A DNA stretch of 64,000 nucleotides from Mycobacterium sp. URHD0025 (GCF_000426065.1 NZ_AUEQ01000016.1:141922-205921), one strand, 5' to 3'; positions 25,621 through 33,441 are shown, counted from the first letter of the stretch. Notes: generated by a model from the sequence alone, not told the origin. Numbers and translations are program-made.

Positions 25621-26631
25621 GTGACACAAGATACTTCTGAGACATGCCCCGTGACCAGCGGATCCGCTGCCGTGGCTTCCGGCTGCCCGGCTGCCCCGGG
25701 TGGCTACGAGGCGCCGCCGATGCCGCTGGGACCGGATTCGCTGACGTGGAAGTACTTCGGCGACTGGCGGGGCATGCTCCAGGGACCGTGGGCCGGGTCG
25801 ATGCAGAACATGCACCCGCAGCTCGGCGCGGCGGTGACGGAGCACTCGATCTTCTTCCAGGAACGCTGGCCACGCCTGTTGCGCTCGCTGTATCCCATCG
25901 GTGGCGTGGTGTTCGACGGAGACCGCGCGCCGCGGACCGGCGCCGAGGTACGCGACTACCACGTCAACATCAAAGGGACCGACGCTCAGGGCCGCCGCTA
26001 CCACGCATTGAATCCCGAGGTCTTCTACTGGGCGCATTCCACCTTCTTCGTCGGCACGATCATCGTCGCCGACCGGCTCGCGGGCGGGATCTCCGAAGCC
26101 GACAAGCGGCAGCTGTTCGAGGAACACAAGCAGTGGTACTCGATGTACGGGATGAGCATGCGGCCCGTGCCGGAAACCTGGGAGGACTTCCAGGTCTACT
26201 GGGAACACATGTGCCGCAACGTGTTGGAGAACAACCAGGCTGCCCGCGAGGTGCTGGATCTGAGTGAGCTGCCGAAGCCGCCGTTCGCGTCGAAGCTGCC
26301 CGACTGGATATGGGCCCTGCAGCGCAAGTACGTGGTGCACCCGTTGTTCGTCTGGTTCACCGTCGGCCTCTACCACCCGGCAGTGCGGGAATTGATGGGC
26401 TACACCTGGTCTGAGCGCGACGAGAAGGTACATCGGTTGCTGGGCAAAGTGGTCGGCAAGGTTTTCACACTGGTGCCCGCGCGGCGGCGCATGCATCCAC
26501 GGGCGCGTAGCGCCTGGGATCGTGCCACGGGACGACTTCCGGCCGACGCTCCGCTGGTGCACACCCCGGCCCGCAACCTGCCGCCAATCGGGCACCGCGA
26601 CAACGGGATGCACTACTGCCCGAAGGTTTAG
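25621..26631 (+). CDS. MpaB-type oxygenase / latex-clearing-protein-like (DUF2236)
   Basis: A 336-residue cytoplasmic protein of the DUF2236 family (Rv0826-like), which includes rubber oxygenase Lcp and fungal MpaB. Motifs include GDRAPRTGAEVRDYHVNIKG, YHALNPEVFYWAHSTFFVGT and the helical stretch FEEHKQWYSMYGMSMRPVP. In Lcp these His residues bind haem. GTG 25621 is chosen; TTG 25600 is possible. Divergent from a TetR regulator that probably controls it. The substrate is unknown; an oxidised lipid or hydrophobic compound is plausible. Confidence 0.85.
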   Translation: MTQDTSETCPVTSGSAAVASGCPAAPGGYEAPPMPLGPDSLTWKYFGDWRGMLQGPWAGSMQNMHPQLGAAVTEHSIFFQERWPRLLRSLYPIGGVVFDGDRAPRTGAEVRDYHVNIKGTDAQGRRYHALNPEVFYWAHSTFFVGTIIVADRLAGGISEADKRQLFEEHKQWYSMYGMSMRPVPETWEDFQVYWEHMCRNVLENNQAAREVLDLSELPKPPFASKLPDWIWALQRKYVVHPLFVWFTVGLYHPAVRELMGYTWSERDEKVHRLLGKVVGKVFTLVPARRRMHPRARSAWDRATGRLPADAPLVHTPARNLPPIGHRDNGMHYCPKV

Positions 26632-26659
26632 CGCGTCGCGTCAGGACCGCTCGTGGGCC

Positions 26660-27016
26660 TCAGCGGCCGACGAACGCGGCGTTCTGCGGGCAGTAGACCT
26701 TGACCGCACCGCGCACCAGGTTCGTCGCTTGGTGCTTGTCGATGCCCGCCTGATTCATCAGCTGGCTGATAACTCCCCGTACCGTGCGGGCGGGCTCGAT
26801 CTTGCCCTTCGTGAGCGCGTCACAGACTCCGCGACCGACCTTGCCGGCTTCCTCGGGTGAGGCGGTGGGGATGTTCAGGTCGTTGACGATGGTGACGAAC
26901 TGGTCGTCCTGAGGGTCCGCGTGGGCCGGTGCGACCCCGAATGCGGCGCTTGCGGCCAGCGCGGCGGCACCGATCGCGGTGGCCATGACTCGGGTGCGCG
27001 GGCGCCGGGAGAGCAT
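26660..27016 (-). CDS. Secreted DUF732 protein
   Basis: A 118-residue exported protein with signal peptide cleaved after APAHA. The mature part, with DDQFVTIVNDLNIP, GKVGRGVCDAL and AVKVYCPQ, is the mycobacterial DUF732 domain with its two conserved cysteines. It is helical and of unknown function. It stands alone between convergent and divergent neighbours. Confidence 0.9.
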   Translation of the reverse strand: MLSRRPRTRVMATAIGAAALAASAAFGVAPAHADPQDDQFVTIVNDLNIPTASPEEAGKVGRGVCDALTKGKIEPARTVRGVISQLMNQAGIDKHQATNLVRGAVKVYCPQNAAFVGR

Positions 27017-27212
27017 TCGGTGACTCCTTCATTCGAACTGTCGACAACCGCACGTGAAGAGTTCACGCCGGGTGTCACTACCGACCCCCGGCCATAACGA
27101 TAAACGGGTGTGGCCCGTGGTGCTCACGCATCCCCGTACCTGTGAGGCCGCTGTAGCGGAGCGGCTACGCGGCGGTAATTGCGGGGCAACGGCATTGATC
27201 GATGCTGACGCC

Positions 27213-27578
27213 ATGACGACCATCTATGACCAGATCGGCGGGGGAGAGGCACTCGAGACCGTCGTCGAGGATTTCTACCGGCGGGTGCTGGCCGACGATG
27301 AGCTGTCCGGATTCTTCACCGGAACCAACATGGCCCGGCTCAAGGGCCGGCAGGTGGAATTCTTCGCCGCCGCGCTGGGTGGGCCCGTGCCGTACCGCGG
27401 TGCGCCGATGCGTGAAGTCCATCAGGGACGCGGGATCACCATGCACCATTTCAACCTGGTGGCCGGTCACCTGGCCTACAGCCTGGCCGAGGCCGGGGTG
27501 CCGGAGTCGACCGTCGGACAGATCATCGCAGCGATAGCGCCATTGGCCGACGAGATCGCGACCGCGCGGAGCGCGTGA
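27213..27578 (+). CDS. glbN: Group I truncated hemoglobin (trHbN)
   Basis: A 121-residue haem protein that, in mycobacteria, detoxifies NO with O2. The B10 Tyr is Tyr22 in DFYRRV, the CD/E region is FFTGTNMARLKGRQVEFFAAALGG and the proximal-histidine segment is GITMHHFNLVAGHL; these are split here only for length. It begins at MTTIYDQIGG and lacks the basic pre-A extension that speeds NO turnover in the M. tuberculosis protein. No alternative upstream start adds one. Its last codons are duplicated in a tandem repeat. Confidence 0.93.
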   Translation: MTTIYDQIGGGEALETVVEDFYRRVLADDELSGFFTGTNMARLKGRQVEFFAAALGGPVPYRGAPMREVHQGRGITMHHFNLVAGHLAYSLAEAGVPESTVGQIIAAIAPLADEIATARSA

Positions 27579-27630
27579 ACGGCTGCTGCGCGGAGCGCGT
27601 GAACGGCTGCCGCGCAGTGCGCGTGAGCCG
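27564..27630. repeat. 24-bp tandem repeat at the glbN stop codon
   Basis: The unit beginning GCGCGGAGCGCGTGAACGGC occurs at 27564 and 27588, with a third degenerate copy at 27612. The first copy contains the glbN stop, so the array is made of repeated 3' coding sequence. Confidence 0.75.
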
Positions 27631-27662
27631 CACCGTGACCCGCCTCGCGGCGGGGTGTGTGG

Positions 27663-27735
27663 TGCCCCCACTAGGACTCGAACCTAGGACCTGCGGATTA
27701 AAAGTCCGTAGCTCTACCAACTGAGCTATAGGGGC
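27663..27735 (-). tRNA. tRNA-Lys (anticodon TTT)
   Basis: Acceptor GCCCCTA pairs with TGGGGGC, the D-loop has AGCTCAGTTGGTAGAGC, the anticodon loop is CTTTTAA, and the T-arm has GGTTCGAGTCC. CC of the CCA end is present in the genome. 73 bases. Confidence 0.97.
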
Positions 27736-27868
27736 GCGAAAAGACAGGGTACAAGATGGATGGTTTTGGTGTTACGACCACCGGGTTTGAGGATTTGGGC
27801 ATCTGTACCCTAAGCTATCGAAGCTCCCAACGAACGAGTTGATGAGTACCCCGGAGAGATTCGGACAG

Positions 27869-27941
27869 GCCCCCATCGTCTAGTGGCCTAGGACGCCGCC
27901 CTTTCACGGCGGTAGCACGGGTTCGAATCCCGTTGGGGGTA
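27869..27941 (+). tRNA. tRNA-Glu (anticodon TTC)
   Basis: Acceptor GCCCCCA with TGGGGGT, anticodon stem CCGCC/GGCGG around CTTTCAC, and T-arm CGGGTTCGAATCCCG. It is first in a three-tRNA cluster on the plus strand. 73 bases. Confidence 0.97.
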
Positions 27942-27976
27942 CGCACCACGGAAACGTGGAGCACGCAGGAAAGCAA

Positions 27977-28050
27977 GGCCCTGTGGCGCAGTTGGTTAGC
28001 GCGCCGCCCTGTCACGGCGGAGGTCGCGGGTTCGAGTCCCGTCAGGGTCG
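27977..28050 (+). tRNA. tRNA-Asp (anticodon GTC)
   Basis: Acceptor GGCCCTG with CAGGGTC, anticodon stem CCGCC/GGCGG around CTGTCAC, and T-arm GCGGGTTCGAGTCCCGT. A CCA is encoded directly after the discriminator G. Confidence 0.97.
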
Positions 28051-28094
28051 CCATCACGGCGAGGCAGTTCGGTTTGCAAGAGCCGGTGCCTTCC

Positions 28095-28168
28095 GGCCAG
28101 GTAGCTCAGTTGGTACGAGCGTCCGCCTGAAAAGCGGAAGGTCGCCGGTTCGATCCCGGCCCTGGCCA
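28095..28168 (+). tRNA. tRNA-Phe (anticodon GAA)
   Basis: Acceptor GGCCAGG with CCTGGCC, D-loop AGCTCAGTTGGTACGAGC, anticodon loop CTGAAAA and T-arm CCGGTTCGATCCCGG. Last of the cluster, ten bases before an intrinsic terminator. Confidence 0.97.
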
Positions 28169-28177
28169 CTGAGATAG

Positions 28178-28200
28178 CCCGCTATTCGTAGCGGGTTTTT
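28178..28200 (+). terminator. Intrinsic terminator of the tRNA cluster
   Basis: CCCGCTA-TTCG-TAGCGGG followed by TTTTT: a perfect 7-pair stem, stable TTCG tetraloop and U-tract. This is the only textbook rho-independent terminator I noticed in the window. Confidence 0.92.
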
Positions 28201-28288
28201 CTGTATTCGGCGCCGGGTTGCCGCGAGCGCTCGATGACCGCGTTGACCCATTCCGGATTTAGTCGCCTGCGCGGTGGCCCCGTCGAGA

Positions 28289-28801
28289 TCACCCGACGCG
28301 GAGACGCGGGTCGCCGGTGAGCGCCGCGTCGATGGCGGCGACCCGGTCCGCAGCGATGCCCCATGGCTCATCGAGCCCGAGACGAGAGTCCAGATCCCAC
28401 AGGACGCACCGTTCACCCGGCTCAGCGACCATGGACCATGCGATGACGGTGCGGCGCAACTGTTCATCCATGCACTCGTCGCCCGCTGCGCCGTCAGGCG
28501 GAGCGCCGCCCTCGGGATGGTGGTGCAGGAACCGCCCGTAGGCGGCGTCACAGAATGCCGCATAGCGGACGGTGCACAGGATCAGGCCATGCCAGGCTTC
28601 ATCGACTGCACGCGAGGGCATCCCGATGGTCTGACCGTCGCGCAGCGCTACCGCACAGCATCGAAACCACTGCCGCAGGCCGGTTTCGACGAGTTCACGC
28701 GGCTGCCAGGGACAGGTCTTGAACACCGCCTCCGGTAATTCCAGATCGGCGATCACCTGCCCGGCGGCATGTCGAGCGCCGGCCTTTCGCAGCGTGATCA
28801 T
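28289..28801 (-). CDS. GRDP-like protein (glycine-rich-domain-protein-like, PF07173 type)
   Basis: A 170-residue cytoplasmic protein. The pattern GLRQWFRCCAVAL, GMPSRAVDEAWHGLILCT and RYAAFCDAAYGRFLHHHP matches the GRDP-like domain, whose bacterial members often carry Gly/Cys-rich tails. Here the tail is on the separate, coupled upstream gene (TGATG overlap at 28799-28803). ATG 28801 is the start. The domain has conserved His and Cys residues that could bind a metal. Function unknown; the coupling suggests it acts on or with the Gly/Cys protein. Confidence 0.75.
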   Translation of the reverse strand: MITLRKAGARHAAGQVIADLELPEAVFKTCPWQPRELVETGLRQWFRCCAVALRDGQTIGMPSRAVDEAWHGLILCTVRYAAFCDAAYGRFLHHHPEGGAPPDGAAGDECMDEQLRRTVIAWSMVAEPGERCVLWDLDSRLGLDEPWGIAADRVAAIDAALTGDPRLRVG

Positions 28802-29079
28802 CAGCAGCCCCCGCCGCAGCCGCCCCCGCCACAACTGCTTCCACCGCCGCAGCCGCTGTGGCCACCACCGCAACCCGAGTGGCCCCCATGGCCTCCGTCG
28901 CTAGAACTGGAGTCAGCACCGGTCGCCCAGATGGCTGCCCCGCCGGCGCCGGCAACAGACCCGAACCTCCCGCGGCGGGCAGTCCCAGGGCCACGAAGCC
29001 GCCGCCGTTTCACAGTTGCGAAGAGCGCGAAGAGCGCCAGGTCGAACGCGATGACCACCACCGGAATCATCCACCACAT
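28801..29079 (-). CDS. Small membrane protein with Gly/Cys-rich tail
   Basis: A 92-residue protein starting MWWMIPVVVIAFDLALFALF, a single membrane helix, then a basic stretch (VKRRRLRG) and a ~30-residue Gly/Ser/His tail with five Cys spaced as GC-GGGHSGC-GGGSSC-GGGGC-GGGC. GGGAGGA lies seven bases before the ATG. The tail resembles those of TIGR04222 proteins, one of which is encoded at 32.3-33.2 kb beside a DUF692 enzyme. It may be metal-binding or a substrate for cysteine modification (inference). Confidence 0.75.
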   Translation of the reverse strand: MWWMIPVVVIAFDLALFALFATVKRRRLRGPGTARRGRFGSVAGAGGAAIWATGADSSSSDGGHGGHSGCGGGHSGCGGGSSCGGGGCGGGC

Positions 29080-29357
29080 GATCTCGTCCTCCCGTGTCGA
29101 CTATGTCGTTACGGGACGAAGCGGACCACACGCCGCGACGCTACCGATCCCAACTTCGGTATCGCATCCGCCCGCGCCGCAGCGCGAAATGGTAAGTGCC
29201 ACTCCCATTTTGTCCACTCGCGTGATGACAGAGGGTGGTGACGATCGACTGGGCCGCGGTCAGGCCGAAGCTACCCACGACGAAGCGGAAGAAGCCCGAG
29301 TAGTTCGTGGAAGGATCGTGAGGACAGCGACACTGGACCGACGGGAGGAGGCCGACG

Positions 29358-29933
29358 ATGAGCAGCAGGCCTGCAGGCAAGCGCTCCCGATCGACCGAAG
29401 GACACCTCGCCGTCGGCGTGATCGATGACGTGATCGAGGATGCCCCGGGCGAGGTGCAGGGCCCCGACACGCTCATCATCAGCGCCCAGGTTCCGGGACA
29501 CGGGATCCTTCACCGGACAGTCACCTGCCCGCTGTCGATGCCCGGCAGCGCTCGCGGCCTGGTCGGGCAGACCATCGGCTTCCGACACCTCAGGCTCGAT
29601 TCCGACGACGTGGACGACATTGCCGTCATCCGCTGGCCCGGCAAGGTCAGAGAGGCCCTGGAGCCGTTTCGCCCCGGAGACCCCGGAGCGCGGCGTGCAC
29701 GAGCGTGGCGAACTCTGGGCAGCTGCTGTGCGGTGGCTGCAGTGAGCGGGATCCTGCTGACCGTGGTGATGCTGATCGGTGTGGTGTTCACCGCCGGTGA
29801 GCTGTTCGCCGACCTACCCGCGTGGTTCCGACCCGGCGTTGCACTCGCCGCGAGCGTGTGTGCGGCCGTGCTGGGGCTGTTCGGGTTCACCGTCTGCATG
29901 ATCACCGAACGCGCCGGGGGGACAGCTTCGTGA
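29358..29933 (+). CDS. Membrane protein of unknown function
   Basis: A 191-residue protein. GGGAGGAGG lies just upstream of the ATG. Residues 1-110 are soluble (DVIEDAPGEVQGPDTLIISA, RHLRLDSDDVDDIAVIRWPG), followed by two membrane helices (about 118-145 and 155-180). I do not recognise a family. It is convergent with the SRPBCC gene with seven bases between the stops. The ~280-base region before it (29080-29357) must hold divergent promoters for it and the Gly/Cys gene, but I see no clear boxes. Confidence 0.65.
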   Translation: MSSRPAGKRSRSTEGHLAVGVIDDVIEDAPGEVQGPDTLIISAQVPGHGILHRTVTCPLSMPGSARGLVGQTIGFRHLRLDSDDVDDIAVIRWPGKVREALEPFRPGDPGARRARAWRTLGSCCAVAAVSGILLTVVMLIGVVFTAGELFADLPAWFRPGVALAASVCAAVLGLFGFTVCMITERAGGTAS

Positions 29934-29940
29934 CCGACCA

Positions 29941-30303
29941 CTACTGACCGTACGTCTGGCGAAGGTTCGCGTGGATCAACGTGTTGATGCGCTTGCGCAT
30001 GTGGCCGGCCATCTTCTCGTCGGGCGCCGGCTCGTCGACCGACAGCGTCCACCGCAGGTCCGTGCCTCCGCCCGGGCCGCCCTGCGGTAACTCGAAGGTG
30101 ATCCGCGCGTCCGGCTGCCGCGGCCACAGCGAGGACCACACCACCCGCCCCGGCGCCCGCGACTCCAGCACCACGGGCGCCACTTCGTCGTCGAGCAGGT
30201 TCAGCCACGACCGGGCGGGACTGCGGCTCGGCACAGTCAGATCGTCGAACACCACGTGCGGCGGTGCAGGAAGGTTCCGCTGCCTGGATCCGATCTCGAC
30301 CAT
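29941..30303 (-). CDS. SRPBCC-family (START-like) protein
   Basis: A 120-residue protein with the helix-grip fold pattern: VVFDDLTVPSRSPARSWLNL, then beta strands ESRAPGRVVWSSLWP and ARITFELPQGG, and a long C-terminal helix (MRKRINTLIHANLRQTYG). This resembles polyketide cyclase/AHSA1-like proteins. ATG 30303 is chosen; ATG 30315 is four codons earlier. Ligand unknown. Confidence 0.7.
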   Translation of the reverse strand: MVEIGSRQRNLPAPPHVVFDDLTVPSRSPARSWLNLLDDEVAPVVLESRAPGRVVWSSLWPRQPDARITFELPQGGPGGGTDLRWTLSVDEPAPDEKMAGHMRKRINTLIHANLRQTYGQ

Positions 30304-30413
30304 GCCCCGCAGCATGGCACGGCGCGCTGGCTCGATGTGGAGATCTGCTTGAGCCGCTTTGTATTTGACGGACGCCGGGCGGTGAGGAAGCTCGCTGCGG
30401 CGCTTCGCGAGAC

Positions 30414-31232
30414 CTAGATCTGCCAGTCGTTGGAGCCGTCGTGCCGGGTGTAGGTGCCGGTCGAGTTCTGAACGACGATGGGGTCGCCCGCCTTGAAGTT
30501 GTCGAAGAACCACTTCGCGTTGGCGGGGCTGATGTTGATGCAGCCGTGACTGACGTTGCGCTTGCCCTGATCAGCCACAGACCAAGGGGCGCTGTGCACG
30601 AAGTCGCCGCTGTCGTCGAACCGGACGGCCAGATCGACGGTCAGCTTGTATCCGTTCGGCGAGTTGACCGGGACGCCGTAGGTCGACGAATCCATCACCA
30701 CCGACGGCATCTTCTCCTGTACGTAGAAGGTGCCGTTCGGAGTCTGGTGGCCGCCGGATGCCATCCCCATCGACATCGGGATGGTTTTCTCCACGGTCCC
30801 GTTGCGGGTGACGGTCAGTTGGTGGGTGGAGTCGTTGGCCGTGGCCACCAGCGCGTCCCCGATGTTGAAGTTGGACACCGTGCCGGCGGCGTCGACGGTG
30901 ACCGAGGTATGGGCGGGCCAGAAGCTCAGCGGACGCCAACGCAGTTGCGTGGGAGTCATCCAGTAGAACTTGCCGGGAACTTCCGGAACCGACGAGACAT
31001 GGATGGCGTTCTCGGTGGCACCGGCATCGTCGACCGGACCCGGGAAGTTGATGATGATCGGCTGGGCCACACCGACGGTCGCGCCGTCGGCCGGCACCAG
31101 CCTGGGCGGCTCGAACGGCGCCGGATCTGCCTGCGCGGCACCGGCACCCAACACCAACGCACATCCCACCATCGAAGCCGCTCCGGCCGCCTTTACGGCG
31201 CCGAAAAGTCTTCTCCTCGTCCAGTCAGTCAT
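30414..31232 (-). CDS. L,D-transpeptidase (LdtA-like)
   Basis: A 272-residue periplasmic enzyme that makes 3-3 cross-links in peptidoglycan. The N-terminus has TRRRLFG before a hydrophobic stretch ending AQA, so export may use the Tat route. One Ig-like domain (about 40-130) precedes the YkuD catalytic domain with HSAPWSVADQGKRNVSHGCI, whose nucleophile is the Cys of SHGC. It is most like M. tuberculosis LdtA in length and layout. It begins 21 bases after the 66-residue gene of the DUF692 operon and is probably co-transcribed. Confidence 0.92.
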   Translation of the reverse strand: MTDWTRRRLFGAVKAAGAASMVGCALVLGAGAAQADPAPFEPPRLVPADGATVGVAQPIIINFPGPVDDAGATENAIHVSSVPEVPGKFYWMTPTQLRWRPLSFWPAHTSVTVDAAGTVSNFNIGDALVATANDSTHQLTVTRNGTVEKTIPMSMGMASGGHQTPNGTFYVQEKMPSVVMDSSTYGVPVNSPNGYKLTVDLAVRFDDSGDFVHSAPWSVADQGKRNVSHGCINISPANAKWFFDNFKAGDPIVVQNSTGTYTRHDGSNDWQI

Positions 31233-31253
31233 CTCACCATCGTGTCATGCTGG

Positions 31254-31454
31254 TCAGACCTGTCCGGAATCTGAGCGGCGCACCGGCCACCACCAGCGCC
31301 GACGAGTGGTGGACACTGAGTGCGCATCCCGTTTGTGACGGCACACCTCGCCTGCCGCGGCCACCGCTGCCGGATCGAAGCCCGGCGGCACGGGACCCCC
31401 GGCCACCAACGCCCGAACCAGCGCTTCCTGCCGCGCAGCCAATGTTCGCGTCAT
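31254..31454 (-). CDS. 66-residue partner protein of the DUF692 operon
   Basis: The ATG overlaps the DUF692 stop as ATGA. The N-terminus MTRTLAARQEALVRALVAGG, then PVPPGFDP, resembles the start of partner proteins found after actinobacterial DUF692 genes. After about residue 40 the sequence (CRHKRDA, RRRWWWPVRR) does not follow that pattern, so the gene may be truncated or diverged. Not itself an obvious precursor peptide: only one Cys. Confidence 0.6.
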   Translation of the reverse strand: MTRTLAARQEALVRALVAGGPVPPGFDPAAVAAAGEVCRHKRDAHSVSTTRRRWWWPVRRSDSGQV

Positions 31455-32317
31455 ACCCACACCTCCCTCGCCCCGGTCGTGATCGGAGCAGCCCCCGCCG
31501 CCGCGGCGATCGCGTCCAACTCGTCGAAAAGATCTGTAGCAGGCGGAAACTGACCGTCGCGCTCCAGCATGAACGGGGTGTCGACGCGTTCGCGCAGCGC
31601 GGTCACGAGGTCCAACACCTCCGGCGGAGTTTGAGCGGTGTGGGTGTCGTGGTAGAAATTCTCACCCTGACGACCTCCTGCGACATGGCTGTAGGCCACC
31701 TGCTCCACCGGCAGCCGCGCCAATTCCTGCAGCGGATCACGTCCGCGGTTGCGTGCGTTGGCGTAGACGTTCGCCACGTCGATAACCAGCAGCACCCCGG
31801 TGCGTTCCACCAACTCGGTGAGGAACTCCGATTCGGTGAGGTCTGACTCCGGCCATTCCACAAAGGAGGCGATGTTCTCCAGCGCCAGTGGAACCGGAAG
31901 CTCGCGACGGGTGCGAGCGATGTTGGCCGCCAGCACATCGAGGGCTTCCCGGGTGCGTGGCACCGGCAGCAGATGCCCGGCCTCGATCCCGCCGGCGCGG
32001 ACAAAAGCGATGTGCTCGCTGACCACCGGTGAGCCGAGCGCGTCCGCGCACGCGGCCAGCCGTCGTACGCGCCTGGGCTGCACGGGTTCTGCCCCGCCCA
32101 GCGACAGTGCGACCCCGTGCGGGATCACCGGGACGCCGCGGGCGGCCAGATCCGCCAGGGCCGGATCGGGCCGGGCGCGACGGCGACGGACCGGGATCGA
32201 CTCGGCGATCACCTCGCAGAACCCGGGCCGCAGATCGGCGATCACCCCGGCGATCTCACGCCGCCAGCCGAGGCCCACATCGCCCAGCGCGGGCACGGTG
32301 CGGCTTGCGGCACTCAT
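31451..32317 (-). CDS. DUF692 / multinuclear non-haem iron oxidative enzyme (MNIO) family
   Basis: A 288-residue TIM-barrel protein. Motifs include LGWRREIAGVI, IPHGVALSLGG, SPVVSEHIAF, PLALENIASF, LVIDVANVYANA, AYSHVAGG, HDTHT and LERDGQFP. These His, Glu, Asp and Asn positions are the metal ligands of the MbnB-type family, which converts cysteines in peptide or protein substrates into oxidised heterocycles or related groups. The ATG overlaps the stop of the Gly/Cys-tailed gene, so the ribosome site lies in the Gly/Cys codons. The likely substrate is that tail (inference). Confidence 0.88.
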   Translation of the reverse strand: MSAASRTVPALGDVGLGWRREIAGVIADLRPGFCEVIAESIPVRRRRARPDPALADLAARGVPVIPHGVALSLGGAEPVQPRRVRRLAACADALGSPVVSEHIAFVRAGGIEAGHLLPVPRTREALDVLAANIARTRRELPVPLALENIASFVEWPESDLTESEFLTELVERTGVLLVIDVANVYANARNRGRDPLQELARLPVEQVAYSHVAGGRQGENFYHDTHTAQTPPEVLDLVTALRERVDTPFMLERDGQFPPATDLFDELDAIAAAAGAAPITTGAREVWV

Positions 32318-33231
32318 CCTCCGCAACCTCCGCAGCCGCCACAGCCACCGCAGCCGCCACCACCGCCACCACCGCCGCCGTCACCCCCGCAGGAGGCGCC
32401 GCACCCGCCGCCGTCGGTTCCACCGCCGGACGAGTCGCCGGCCAGTTGCACCGAGGTCGAGTAATCGGAGTCCAGCATCCACAACGCACCGGTGCCGAAC
32501 AGCGCCACCGACATCGCCACCGCGGCCGGGCCGTAGGTGTCGAAGGCGGGCTTCTTCGCCGGTTCCAGATATGCCAGTTCCTTCTGTTGGGCGGCGAGCA
32601 AACGCCGGCCCGCACGGGTCAGGCGATTCACGCCCAGCAGGTGCGGGAGCACAAACGCCCCGTACAGGACCGTGGCGACGACGATGGCACTGAACGTGAC
32701 GGTGTGGATCGGATGGTCGGACAGCGTCGTCATCAGGTAGATGCCGTAGCCGATGCCGATTGCCATCACCATGATCGATGGTGCTGTGCCCCAGCGCATG
32801 CGGGTCCGTTCGGCCTTGGTGCGCATCAGGCCGCGCAGGCTCAGGTGTTGTTCCAGCGCTGCGAGCTGGTCTGTGGATGCCGCGTACAGACCCGGCACGG
32901 TGTGGTCCGGATCGGTGTCGACCCGTTCCAGCATCTGTCCGGTGAACCGGTCGATTTCCGGGCCTTGCACCGCGCGGTCCACCTGCCGGTCGGCGGTGAT
33001 CCGCCCACTGGCGCGCAGGCTGGCCAGCGAGGTCACCACCGGGGCGATGTCCGATCGCAGGAACGCCAACTCGGTGGGGCTGAGCGGCTCGGTTGTCGCG
33101 GGACGCCGCGGAGCAACGGAGATCCGCCAGAGCACCGCGAAGACCACCGTCACCGCCAATGCGGCCAGATATCCGTACCCCTCTGCGGTTATCGCCTCGG
33201 CGTACCGATCAAGCATTTCCTTCATCGACAT
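32314..33231 (-). CDS. TIGR04222-type membrane protein with Gly/Cys-rich C-terminus
   Basis: A 305-residue protein. AGGAGG lies seven bases before ATG 33231. An N-terminal helix (about 15-37) is followed by a soluble region (LSPTELAFLRSDIAPVVTSL) that fits the TIGR04222 domain, two helices (about 148-195), a further hydrophobic stretch (VAMSVALFGTGALWML), and a ~40-residue Gly tail with six Cys, ending in four CGG units. The next gene is a DUF692 enzyme coupled by ATGA overlap. The tail is the expected modification site or metal-binding module. Confidence 0.85.
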   Translation of the reverse strand: MSMKEMLDRYAEAITAEGYGYLAALAVTVVFAVLWRISVAPRRPATTEPLSPTELAFLRSDIAPVVTSLASLRASGRITADRQVDRAVQGPEIDRFTGQMLERVDTDPDHTVPGLYAASTDQLAALEQHLSLRGLMRTKAERTRMRWGTAPSIMVMAIGIGYGIYLMTTLSDHPIHTVTFSAIVVATVLYGAFVLPHLLGVNRLTRAGRRLLAAQQKELAYLEPAKKPAFDTYGPAAVAMSVALFGTGALWMLDSDYSTSVQLAGDSSGGGTDGGGCGASCGGDGGGGGGGGGCGGCGGCGGCGG

Positions 33232-33421
33232 CACATCACCTCCTGGGTGTTCGGTTCAGATCACTTTGCTCGCGTCAAACTCCTTACCGGTCACAACTTT
33301 CAGTGGATCTGTGGTCCCGCCAGCGTGCACGGCCATGGATAGGAGGCCTTGAGGACTTGGTGGCTGTTGTCTGAGGAAATTTCGGGTGCCCGAACAGCGA
33401 GCGGCGTCATGAAAAAGATGT

Positions 33422-33441
33422 GGGCAGATATGCCCATATCT
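33422..33441 (+). promoter_or_regulatory. Palindromic operator upstream of the NAD salvage operon
   Basis: AGATAT-GCCC-ATATCT (33426-33441) is a perfect inverted repeat, overlapped by GGGC-AGATAT-GCCC (33422-33435). It lies 17-36 bases before the first gene. The operon encodes a Nudix-type regulator, so this is a good candidate NrtR-like site. Confidence 0.55.

Noticed and set aside
24956..25873. 305-residue form of the TetR regulator
   Set aside because: The extra N-terminal 111 codons run through the divergent promoter and into the DUF2236 gene; GTG 25540 has a ribosome site and normal family length.
31254..31454. The 66-residue gene as a cysteine-rich precursor peptide for DUF692
   Set aside because: It has a single Cys and its N-terminus resembles partner proteins; the Gly/Cys tail of the upstream gene is a better substrate.
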